Below, in pieces: positions 1-5,895 of a stretch of DNA of 7,592 nucleotides (positions within the stretch are counted from its first letter, which is position 1; every line of letters starts with the position of its first letter). Origin of the DNA: Methanobacteriota archaeon (lineage in GTDB: Archaea > Hydrothermarchaeota > Hydrothermarchaeia > Hydrothermarchaeales > JAADFM01); NCBI GenBank assembly GCA_013152845.1, contig JAADFM010000053.1, forward strand, positions 1 to 7,592, in the 5' to 3' direction. Position numbers and translations under genes: made by a program. The notes beneath the pieces are model-generated. The model was given only the letters and a program-made list of their open reading frames with translations, ran no database searches and was not told where the DNA came from.

Positions 1-84
1 TGCGGGGGAAGGGATTCGAACCCTCGCAGCGACTGACGCACCAGGTCCTAAGCCTGGCTCCTTTGACCGCTCGGACACCCCCGC
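1..84 (-). tRNA. tRNA-Leu (anticodon UAG)
   Basis: On the minus strand this folds as a complete class II tRNA. The acceptor strands GCGGGGG (78-84) and CCCCCGC (2-8) pair fully, with discriminator A at position 1. The D stem is TCC/GGA. The anticodon stem CCAGG/CCTGG encloses the loop CTTAGGA, which places anticodon TAG at plus 48-50, followed by G37. The T arm is GAGGG-TTCGAAT-CCCTT. The 15-nt variable arm (plus 26-40) has a GCG/CGC stem, as expected for Leu or Ser; the anticodon and A73 decide for leucine (CUA and wobble codons). Position 26 (plus 58) is G, the Trm1 target base. A 3' CCA, if encoded, lies outside the window. Confidence 0.96.
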
Positions 85-112
85 AGTGCTTGCGCTAATC
101 TGGGAATAGGTT

Positions 113-121
113 GATAAAAAA
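113..121 (-). promoter_or_regulatory. Archaeal TATA box for tRNA-Leu; T6 tract may also terminate the upstream small gene
   Basis: The minus strand reads TTTTTTATC, centred about 33 nt upstream of the mature tRNA 5' end. That predicts transcription starting a few bases before the tRNA, leaving a short leader for RNase P. AAACC just upstream could be part of a BRE. The same T6 run (116-121) lies 20 nt after the stop of the small gene at 141-254, so it could also act as a T-tract terminator for that transcript. Assigned by position and composition only. Confidence 0.5.
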
Positions 122-140
122 GGTTTGCATGGAAGGGTCT

Positions 141-254
141 TCAGCGGTTCCTTATCTTTGCCCTTCTGCGTCTCTCTTTAAGCCTCTTCTTTCTGGTCTT
201 CCACCTGCACTTACCGCGCTTCTTCCATTTCCTCGACGAATGTTTTCCAGCCAA
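141..254 (-). CDS. Small very basic protein, eL41-like (37 aa, TTG start)
   Basis: This 37-codon frame begins MAGKHSSRKWKKRGK and ends KRLKERRRRAKIRNR before TGA. Of its 37 residues 21 are Lys or Arg, and it has Trp10 and Trp18. The last 15 residues align without gaps to the C-terminal half of the eukaryotic/archaeal large-subunit protein eL41 as I recall it (RRLKRKRRKMRQRSK), with the shared R-L-K core and K/R exchanges elsewhere. A strong Shine-Dalgarno GGAGGT (261-266) sits exactly 6 nt before the TTG at 252-254, and a TATA box lies at 305-312, so the gene has its own promoter. An ATG at 256-258 is only 2 nt from the same site and opens a different, 15-codon frame, so TTG is preferred. It is about 12 residues longer than the classical 25-residue eL41. 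It could instead be another tiny ribosome-associated or nucleic-acid-binding protein; that it is expressed seems more certain than the eL41 name. Confidence 0.66.
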   Translation of the reverse strand: MAGKHSSRKWKKRGKCRWKTRKKRLKERRRRAKIRNR

Positions 255-260
255 ACATTT

Positions 261-266
261 ACCTCC
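261..266 (-). promoter_or_regulatory. Ribosome binding site that selects a TTG start
   Basis: GGAGGT on the minus strand matches the 3' end of archaeal 16S rRNA over six bases. Spacing to the TTG at 254 is 6 nt, which is normal; spacing to the ATG at 258 is 2 nt, which is too short. This decides the frame of the small basic protein. Confidence 0.65.
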
Positions 267-304
267 ATTGGGTAAAACCAGGATTAGGCCTTCTGCATTT
301 TAAG

Positions 305-312
305 TATAAAAA
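305..312 (-). promoter_or_regulatory. Archaeal TATA box for the small basic protein gene
   Basis: The minus strand reads TTTTTATA, preceded by AAAGG (possible BRE). Transcription about 25 nt downstream would start near 283 and give a leader of roughly 29 nt containing the GGAGGT site. The surrounding 267-376 segment is otherwise non-coding. It holds the 3' flank of trm1 and a weak GCCC/GGGC hairpin (319-333), but no clear terminator. Confidence 0.5.
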
Positions 313-376
313 CCTTTAGCCCGGTATCTGGGCCTGAATCCAACCATGAAGCGCGGTATAACATCCCAAAACAATT

Positions 377-1481
377 TCAAATCAGGGCCCTCTTCACCGC
401 CTCCAAGGGTGCATCAGTCTTTATGGCCACCGGGTTGAAGTGGGTCCGGGATACCCTGTACCCAGACAGAGCCCGGATAATCTCCTCCATGGACCTTACC
501 TCCACGCCCTCCAGCTTGGCGAGCCTGTGGGTATCGTAATAGAAGGGCTCGGCGAGCTCCCCTGCAATGGTCTCCATGAGGCGGACCAGCCTCCTGCTCC
601 CGATATACTCCGCCTCCCTCAGCACCGCCCGTGCAAACCCCGCCTCCTTTATCCCCCCGAGCCAGAGTGGGCCGGCGGTCTCCATCCTCCTGCCGCAGCG
701 GCACGTCCTCCGGGAAGGGAAGAAACCCCTCTCATGGGAATGGGCCAGACATCTGCGGCAGTAATAGACATAGCCCAGCTTCTCAAGGCACGCCTTCGCC
801 CTCTCCTTGCCATTTCCAACCCTCACGAACGCCCGGAAGTAGTGGTCGCTGGAATGGGAGAGGACGCACCGTATGGACCTCGCGTACCTGGCTGCGGCCC
901 TGGCAACGTACCCCACAAGTATCCTAAGACCCACCTCGTGGCAGAACTCCGACCTCAGCGGGATTGCGCCGTACTTCCTGTAGCAGGACTTTGGATAGAC
1001 GCCGCACAGGGGTGCGGTATCGGTGGCCGTAACCCCCAGGTACCCCCCGGTCTTGACCGACATCAGGGCATTGTCGAGGAAGGGCACCGGGGTGCCGAAG
1101 GGGTCTATATCTATGAACTCGAAATCCCGGTGCACCTCCTGGAGGAGGAGGTTGGCGTTCTTCCCGGTTATGGTGACCTTTGTGGCCATCCGGTTCCTCC
1201 TGGCGTTCTCCCTGATGGCCGCCACCGCCTCCGAGCTGGCGTCGTTGAGGTGGACCCGGGCGCCCGCCTCCCTGGCCACCCTGAGGCCCTTGGCGCCGCT
1301 ACCTGCCAGGAGGTCCAGGAACCCCACCTCCCCCTCACTTTCCCGCACGGCCCTGACCACGGCACAGGTTACGTCCCGGTTCAGCTTCATCCTGGGGTTG
1401 AAGAAGACCGGGGGCCTCCTCCCGCCCCTCCTCTCCGGCACCAGGAGGACGGTCCTGCCCTGTTATCTCCTTCCACATCAT
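377..1481 (-). CDS. trm1: tRNA (guanine26-N2)-dimethyltransferase Trm1, frameshifted near its 5' end
   Basis: Trm1 uses S-adenosylmethionine to make N2,N2-dimethylguanosine at G26 of tRNAs in the cytoplasm. The uninterrupted frame (GTG at 1441, 354 aa) shows FFNPRMKLNRD at 13-23, SAM motif I (FLDLLAGSG, 41-49), acidic D67 after motif II, the catalytic DPFG at 113-116, the family segment LGVTATDTAPLCGVYPK (135-151), HYFRAFV (200-206) and a zinc-type Cys set C228, C231, C247, C249. The usual family length is about 380. GTG 1441 has no Shine-Dalgarno site, and codons upstream of it in the same frame (1459-1442) still read like Trm1 (GRTVLLVPE). An ATG at 1481 overlaps the tautomerase stop (ATGA) and gives MMWKEIT, which resembles the start of Trm1, but one frame off. 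A single indel near 1457-1463 would join the two into a protein of about 367 aa. Last gene of the exporter operon. Confidence 0.93.
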
Positions 1482-1666
1482 CCCAGGTCGTCGGCGAGTT
1501 TGCCTCCTATGGCCCAGTCGGACCTGGCCACGTCATAGAAGACCACATGGACCTGGTCCGGAGTGGTCTTTGCGATATCCACCACGGCATCGGTGATGGC
1601 CTTGGCAAGGGCGGCCTTCTGCTCCCTTGTGCGTCCCTCCCACATCTCAACGGTCACTACCGGCAT
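1478..1666 (-). CDS. 4-oxalocrotonate tautomerase family protein (62 aa)
   Basis: Members of this superfamily are small cytoplasmic enzymes that move protons between keto and enol forms, with an N-terminal proline as general base. I start it at ATG 1666 rather than the GTG at 1675: this puts Pro directly after Met, so removal of Met exposes Pro1, and GAGGTG (1673-1678) lies 6 nt upstream. The mature numbering gives Pro1, Glu9-Gly10-Arg11 and the IGG turn at 52-54, as in Pseudomonas 4-OT. Arg39 of 4-OT is replaced by His and Phe50 by Trp, so the substrate is probably not 4-oxalocrotonate. The length of 62 codons is typical of the short class. It overlaps the upstream gene by 20 nt and its stop overlaps the likely trm1 ATG, indicating coupled translation. 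True substrate unknown; no aromatic-degradation genes are nearby. Confidence 0.87.
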   Translation of the reverse strand: MPVVTVEMWEGRTREQKAALAKAITDAVVDIAKTTPDQVHVVFYDVARSDWAIGGKLADDLG

Positions 1667-2882
1667 CCTTTCCACCTCGCTTTTTTATCTTCAGGACAAT
1701 CTTGCGCAGTATGACCAATAAAACTATCGCCCCAAGACCTGCCCCCAGATACTCCCAGTCCCTGGACTCCACGTGGGTCACCTGGATGAAGCTGGCCTTG
1801 GTGTCGGTGTACTCTGTGGAATCCTCCTTCCACTGGATGATCACGTCCACGGGATAGGGCTGGGTATCGGCGTCGGAGTCCACGTCCACATGGAAGACCA
1901 TCTCCTTTGCCTCCCCCGGCTCCAGGCTGCCCACGTAGTACTCGTTCCCGGTCGGGGTGAAGGGGTAGGTGGCCTTGAGGATGGCCTTGACCTCCTCGGC
2001 AGCCCTTGTACCGGTGTTCTCCAGGACGAAGGTAATCCGGTTCTCGTTTGTACCTGAATCCACGGAATTGGCCCCGGGCGCTACCTTGAAATCGGCCTTC
2101 TCCTCCACCACGAGGTTAATGGATGTCTCCTGGCTCACCCGCTCACCCTCGGGGGTCTCGTACATCACCGTCACCGGCAGGCTGTACTCCCCGGCCGGGG
2201 CACTGTCGTCAACATCCAGCTTCACCGATGCCCTCCCTGCGTCCTGGGGCAGGACATCCCCCACATAGAAGCCGGTGGAATACCAGAGGACGTCCACGTA
2301 GTCAGCGGAGCGGGTGAACAGTAGGAGGTTCTCGGCCTTCTCTGTGCCCATGTTGACCACGCTCAGGTCCAGTCTGGCCAGGTCGCCTGCCTTTATCTTC
2401 ACGGGGTCGGATTTGGTCACAAAGACCGATATCCTGGGGGTCCCGCGCACGGATATCTTGAGTGGGATGACCTCTGTGTACCTGTTATATCCGCCGCTCA
2501 TGCCCACGCTGTCCCTGTAGGTCCTGTAGGTCACCACCACGTTCAACGGGTATATCCCTGCCTTGGCATCCTCGTCCACCTGGAGGTCGAATGACAGCCT
2601 CTGACTGCGCTTCCAGGGCTCCACGTAGTGGAGGTTCAGGATGAACTGGGCCTCGGTGGGGCTCTTCTCGAGGAAGGGGAAGCCCCCGTCCAGGTAGACG
2701 TATATCTCCTTCATCTGCTGGTACCAGGCGTTCTCCAGCTTGAAGGAGAGCTGGAAATGGTCACCGGCGGTGAGGTTCTCGGGTATCTCGATATCCTTCA
2801 GGACCACCGTCCCGGACTGGGCCCAGGCGGCGGCAGGCACCATGACGAAAATCACAAGCGAAATCCACAACAATCTCTTCAT
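1647..2882 (-). CDS. Secreted, C-terminally anchored beta-sandwich protein (COG1361-like) beside an ABC exporter
   Basis: This 411-residue protein begins with a signal peptide (MKRLL, hydrophobic core 4-19, likely cleavage after AWA at 21). About three repeats of an Ig/CARDB/NEW3-like beta-sandwich follow (roughly 25-150, 151-260, 261-368), each with the alternating pattern 'aGD..qLsfklEN / NmGte.AEn / ENtGtraAEeV' and a late segment of the type 'aG.Y.lpV.v.y'. One membrane helix (about 376-395) and a basic cytoplasmic tail (KIKKRGGK) end it. The bulk of the protein thus sits outside the cell. GGAGGT (2890-2895) lies 7 nt before the ATG, and the permease stop is 12 nt upstream. I recall this architecture as COG1361 ('S-layer domain'), a group often next to ABC-2 transporters in archaea. 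A role as accessory subunit, substrate-binding or cell-surface partner of the exporter is inferred from position only. Confidence 0.82.
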   Translation of the reverse strand: MKRLLWISLVIFVMVPAAAWAQSGTVVLKDIEIPENLTAGDHFQLSFKLENAWYQQMKEIYVYLDGGFPFLEKSPTEAQFILNLHYVEPWKRSQRLSFDLQVDEDAKAGIYPLNVVVTYRTYRDSVGMSGGYNRYTEVIPLKISVRGTPRISVFVTKSDPVKIKAGDLARLDLSVVNMGTEKAENLLLFTRSADYVDVLWYSTGFYVGDVLPQDAGRASVKLDVDDSAPAGEYSLPVTVMYETPEGERVSQETSINLVVEEKADFKVAPGANSVDSGTNENRITFVLENTGTRAAEEVKAILKATYPFTPTGNEYYVGSLEPGEAKEMVFHVDVDSDADTQPYPVDVIIQWKEDSTEYTDTKASFIQVTHVESRDWEYLGAGLGAIVLLVILRKIVLKIKKRGGKDAGSDR

Positions 2883-2894
2883 TCTCCATACCTC

Positions 2895-4040
2895 CTAATC
2901 TATGGTCCTCTTGAATGCGAGGCTCCCCATGGCGAACATGACCACTGAGAAGCTGATGAGTATCAGGAAGTCCAGGGCCAGGATGTCCCAGACGATTCCC
3001 CGCAGCATCACCGCCCTGACCGCATCGGTGGCATAGGTGAGGGGGTTCACCGTGGCCACGACCCTCATCCAGCCCGGCATGCTCTCCAGGGGATACAACC
3101 CGCCGGAGAGGAACCACATGGGCATGACGATGACCTGCATCATCACCATGAACTGCTCCAGGGTCTTGGAGCGGGCCCCGATGGCCGTGGACATGCCGAT
3201 GAACCCGAAGCCTGCTATGAACATGAGGAGGACTATCAGGAGGACGCCCAGGGCCCCTGATTCCAGTTCCACCCCCATGAGCATGGCGATGATGAGGGCC
3301 ACTATCCCCGAGGCGATGGACTGCATGACCCCTGCGATGATCTTGCCCAGGATGATGGCGTCCTTGGTTATGGGGGCCGCCATGAGCATCCTTAAGGTCC
3401 CGAACTCCCTGTCCACGATGACCCCCAGGCCCCCCGAGAACATGGCCGAGAACATGATGGTCATCATCACCACTCCCGGGGCCAGGAAGTCCAGGTACTC
3501 GATACCCCGGCCGAAGACCGTGTTCTTCTCCATGACCACCGGGTCCACGACCTCGGCCGGCCCGCCCCCTGCCGGGCGGCGCTCCAGGACCACCCTGTCC
3601 GAATAGACCCCGGCCGCATCATAGACGTGGGCGATGAGAGCCGAGGATATCTGCGGGGAGGTCTCGTCGGTGGACAGCTGGACCCTGCCCTGGCCCCCAT
3701 CCCCGATGGCCTGGCTGAAGCCCGGGGGGATGAATATGACACCATAGACCTCCTTGCGGGTGAGCATCCTGAAGGCGGTGGCATAGTTGGTGGTCTTCCT
3801 GATTTCCAGGACCTCCTTCTTGTTCAGCTCCTGGACCAGGCCCTGGGCGTGGGCCCCGAAATCCTCCTGGACCAGGGCCACCGGGATGTGCTCCACGGTG
3901 CCGCCGAAGGCCGTGCCGAAGATGACTATCCACAGCAGGGGGAACACCAGGGCGCGGATGACCGGGACCACCGGGCTCTTGAACCATATCAGCATGTCCT
4001 TCTTGAATATGATATAGGTCTCCCTGACAACCCTCATCAT
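2895..4040 (-). CDS. ABC-2 type exporter permease (DrrB/YhgE-like)
   Basis: Membrane subunit of an ABC exporter, 381 aa. One helix (about 25-46, ending IVIFGTAFGG) is followed by a large extracytoplasmic domain (about 47-185) with the ABC-2 segment 'RMLTRKEVYGVIFIPPGFS'. A block of five hydrophobic segments follows, starting LDFLAPGVVMM and ending in FLILISFSVVMFAMGSL. Hallmarks are 'REFGTLRMLMAAPIT' after the second helix, the 'FLSGGLYPLESMPGWM' re-entrant region, and 'NPLTYATDAVRAVMLRG' before the last helix. The ATG at 4040 overlaps the ATPase stop by 4 nt (ATGA), with AGGAGG (4046-4051) 5 nt upstream. Only one permease gene is present, so a homodimer with the adjacent ATPase is likely. 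Homologues export drugs, lipids or polysaccharides; the substrate here cannot be read from sequence. Confidence 0.92.
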   Translation of the reverse strand: MMRVVRETYIIFKKDMLIWFKSPVVPVIRALVFPLLWIVIFGTAFGGTVEHIPVALVQEDFGAHAQGLVQELNKKEVLEIRKTTNYATAFRMLTRKEVYGVIFIPPGFSQAIGDGGQGRVQLSTDETSPQISSALIAHVYDAAGVYSDRVVLERRPAGGGPAEVVDPVVMEKNTVFGRGIEYLDFLAPGVVMMTIMFSAMFSGGLGVIVDREFGTLRMLMAAPITKDAIILGKIIAGVMQSIASGIVALIIAMLMGVELESGALGVLLIVLLMFIAGFGFIGMSTAIGARSKTLEQFMVMMQVIVMPMWFLSGGLYPLESMPGWMRVVATVNPLTYATDAVRAVMLRGIVWDILALDFLILISFSVVMFAMGSLAFKRTID

Positions 4041-5020
4041 CGAAGCCTCCTGAGGACCGCCCTGGTCACGTTCTCTGCCGCCTGCTCCCTGATGGCCCGG
4101 CCGGTGTAGTGGATGAAGACGTCCTCCAGGGTGGGCTCCCTCACCGAGAGGGAATCGATGGTCACCCCGGTCTCTTCTGCAATCCTGACCAGCTTCATAA
4201 GGGACAGTTCCGCCCTGTTGGCGGCTATCCTGAGGTGGCCGGGCTCATGGGACCTGACCTCCCAGCCGCACCCCTCCTGCACCTCCCTCACAAAGGCCTC
4301 CCCGTCCCCGGTGAAGCCTATATCCACCAGGTCCCCGGCCCCTATCTTGTTCTTGAGGTTCTCGGGCGTGTCCAGGTCCAGGAGCCTGCCGAAGTCCATG
4401 ATGCCGATGCGGTGGCAGAGGTAGTCGGCCTCGTCCATGTAGTGGGTGGTGAGGAAGATGGTGACCCCCTCCTCCTTGTTGAGGTAGTTGATGTGGTCCC
4501 AGACCACCCTGCGGGACTGTGGGTCCAGGCCGGTGGTGGGCTCGTCCATGAAGATGATTTCGGGCTTGTGCAGGAAGGACTTGACGATTTCCAGGCGGCG
4601 CTTCATGCCCCCAGAGAAGGTCTTCACCCTGCTGTCCTCCCGGCCCTCCAGCTCCACGAGCTTCAACAGCCGGGGGATGCGCTCCTCGATTTCGCGCCTG
4701 GCCATGCCGTAGACCTCCCCGTGGAGGATGAGGTTCTCCCTGGCGGTCAGCTCGTTCTCCAGGACCACGTCCTGGGAGACGATGCCGATGCTGCGCCTGA
4801 CATCGTCCTGCTGGGTCAGGATATCGTAGCCGTTGACGGTGGCGGTCCCCCGGGTGGGCAGGAGCAGGGTGGTGAGGATGTTGATGGTGGTGGACTTGCC
4901 CGCACCGTTTGGGCCGAGGAAGCCGAATATTTCGCCCTTCTTCACCGAAAAGCTCACCCCGTCCACGGCGGTGAGGCCGTTGAACTCCTTGGTCAGGTCC
5001 CTTGTGACTATGATGTCCAT
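4037..5020 (-). CDS. ABC exporter ATPase (DrrA/CcmA type)
   Basis: Cytoplasmic nucleotide-binding subunit, 327 aa from the ATG at 5020. Walker A is GPNGAGKST (36-44), the Q-loop glutamine is Q83, the signature is FSGGM (135-139), Walker B is IIFMDEP (155-161) with catalytic E160, the D-loop is GLD (164-166), and the switch histidine is H193. The C-terminal part (about 220-315) matches the extension of DrrA-like ATPases, including 'REPTLEDVFIHYTGRAIRE'. The frame is open to 5314, but homology begins exactly at MDIIVTRDLTKEF, and GGGGGTG lies 4 nt before this ATG, so the longer version is rejected. It overlaps the regulator by 13 nt and the permease by 4 nt, indicating a co-translated exporter. 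Confidence 0.95.
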   Translation of the reverse strand: MDIIVTRDLTKEFNGLTAVDGVSFSVKKGEIFGFLGPNGAGKSTTINILTTLLLPTRGTATVNGYDILTQQDDVRRSIGIVSQDVVLENELTARENLILHGEVYGMARREIEERIPRLLKLVELEGREDSRVKTFSGGMKRRLEIVKSFLHKPEIIFMDEPTTGLDPQSRRVVWDHINYLNKEEGVTIFLTTHYMDEADYLCHRIGIMDFGRLLDLDTPENLKNKIGAGDLVDIGFTGDGEAFVREVQEGCGWEVRSHEPGHLRIAANRAELSLMKLVRIAEETGVTIDSLSVREPTLEDVFIHYTGRAIREQAAENVTRAVLRRLR

Positions 5021-5829
5021 TCCACACCCCCTGACAGGTAGCCTGAGAACTGGACGAAGAGCTTCTTCATGACCTTGCTTATGGCCGGCACGTTGTGGTA
5101 GTGGACCGAAATCACGTCCTTCAGCCTGCCGTCGTCGAGGTAGTCCCCCACCATGATAAGGGCGCTGTGGCCGTCCACAAGGAGCATATTCGTGGGCGGG
5201 TTCTTCAGCAGGGTCCTCTCGGACTGGACGGTGTGGAACCGGTCCGCGAGGCGGGAGAACTCCTCCACCCAGGAGCCGTCCACCTGCCCCCTGTAGGACC
5301 TGTTGTCGAACCATATGACCTCGACCCTGGCACCGGCCTCCCTTGCGGCCTTGTGGGCCTCCAGGATGCGTCCTGCCCCCTTCCGGGATACCCAGCCCAG
5401 CACCGTGAAGACCTCCTTCCTTGCCCCCCTCACCAGTTCGCAGTATTTCGTATACGACTTGGTGAGGCCCTGGTTGATGAATACCTCGTTCTCCCGGGAG
5501 GGCACCTCCTCGTAATAGCTCCTGAGGGCACCGGTGAGGCCGTTCTCCAGGGTTTCGAGCTCGTTTTTCTTGAAGGCAAAAAGGGCGGGTATGGACACCC
5601 CGGGGTCGAAGGCCCTGAACCTTATGGGCCGGCCGGGAAAGGACTCCACAAGCCCCAGGGTGAGGAGCTTGTCCAGTATCTCATAGACCTTGGGCCTGGA
5701 GTAGGCGGATATCCTCGCCAGCTCCCCGGCGGTGACGGTCCCGTGCCGCATGAGGAGGAGATACACCCTGGACTCTGCCTCGGTGAGGTCGAGTTTGCTG
5801 AGCTGGCGCACGATGGATTCGGTTTCCAT
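5008..5829 (-). CDS. TrmB-family transcriptional regulator, likely controlling the exporter operon
   Basis: A 273-residue DNA-binding protein. The N-terminal winged helix-turn-helix (about 10-72) has the TrmB pattern: LDLTEAESRVYLLL, GELARISAYSRPKVYEILDKL as recognition region, then the wing GLVESFPGRPIRFRAFDP. A probable coiled linker (about 85-108) leads to a C-terminal PLD-like fold (about 118-260) containing KEVFTVLGWVSRKGAGR, EAGARVEVIWFD and LLVDGHSALIMVGDY. No HKD catalytic motif is present, so this half should sense a ligand rather than cleave lipid. The ATG at 5829 is the first in frame and only 27 nt from the TATA box, so the leader is very short. As first gene of the operon, and with a palindrome just upstream, it is probably autoregulatory. 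Confidence 0.9.
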   Translation of the reverse strand: METESIVRQLSKLDLTEAESRVYLLLMRHGTVTAGELARISAYSRPKVYEILDKLLTLGLVESFPGRPIRFRAFDPGVSIPALFAFKKNELETLENGLTGALRSYYEEVPSRENEVFINQGLTKSYTKYCELVRGARKEVFTVLGWVSRKGAGRILEAHKAAREAGARVEVIWFDNRSYRGQVDGSWVEEFSRLADRFHTVQSERTLLKNPPTNMLLVDGHSALIMVGDYLDDGRLKDVISVHYHNVPAISKVMKKLFVQFSGYLSGGVEWTS

Positions 5830-5855
5830 GCCGTATCCTTCATTGGCAGGGAAGG

Positions 5856-5863
5856 TATTTAAA
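5856..5863 (-). promoter_or_regulatory. Archaeal TATA box of the regulator-exporter operon
   Basis: The minus strand reads TTTAAATA with GGAAATC (5864-5870) in the BRE position. Its centre is about 30 nt from the ATG at 5829, so transcription should begin only a few bases before the start codon. It is the only good promoter I see for the six-gene block down to trm1. Confidence 0.7.
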
Positions 5864-5874
5864 GATTTCCGTAT

Positions 5875-5895
5875 GTTGTCAACTAACTTGACAAC
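5875..5895. promoter_or_regulatory. Perfect palindrome, probable regulator operator
   Basis: Two perfect 8-bp arms, GTTGTCAA and TTGACAAC, flank a 5-bp spacer (CTAAC). The site starts at the last base of the translin stop codon and ends 4 bp upstream of the BRE of the regulator gene. In archaea, sites upstream of BRE/TATA usually serve activation and downstream ones repression, so this position suggests activation, or autoregulation by the TrmB-type protein. On the minus strand it also contains two imperfect direct 10-mers, TAGTTGTCAA and TAGTTGACAA, 12 bp apart. A terminator hairpin for the upstream operon is less likely because no T-tract follows directly. Confidence 0.66.

Noticed and set aside
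211..258. 15-codon ORF starting at ATG 258
   Set aside because: It is only 2 nt from the GGAGGT and shows no family features; the TTG frame has better spacing and an eL41-like sequence.
319..333. GCCC/GGGC hairpin downstream of trm1 as intrinsic terminator
   Set aside because: The stem is only 4 bp and the T-run starts about 6 nt later and is better explained as the TATA box of the small gene.
440..1714. A 424-codon open frame on the plus strand opposite trm1 and the tautomerase
   Set aside because: It is the antisense of two clear genes, rich in Pro/Gly/His as expected from GC-rich antisense DNA, with no domain motifs. It also crosses two unrelated genes.
4109..5041. A 310-codon plus-strand open frame opposite the ABC ATPase
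   Set aside because: The ATPase on the minus strand has every motif of its family; the antisense frame has none.
5021..5314. Upstream extension of the ABC ATPase frame
   Set aside because: The extra 98 residues lie inside the regulator gene in another frame, look like low-complexity GPRH-rich sequence, and ABC homology starts exactly at the ATG at 5020.
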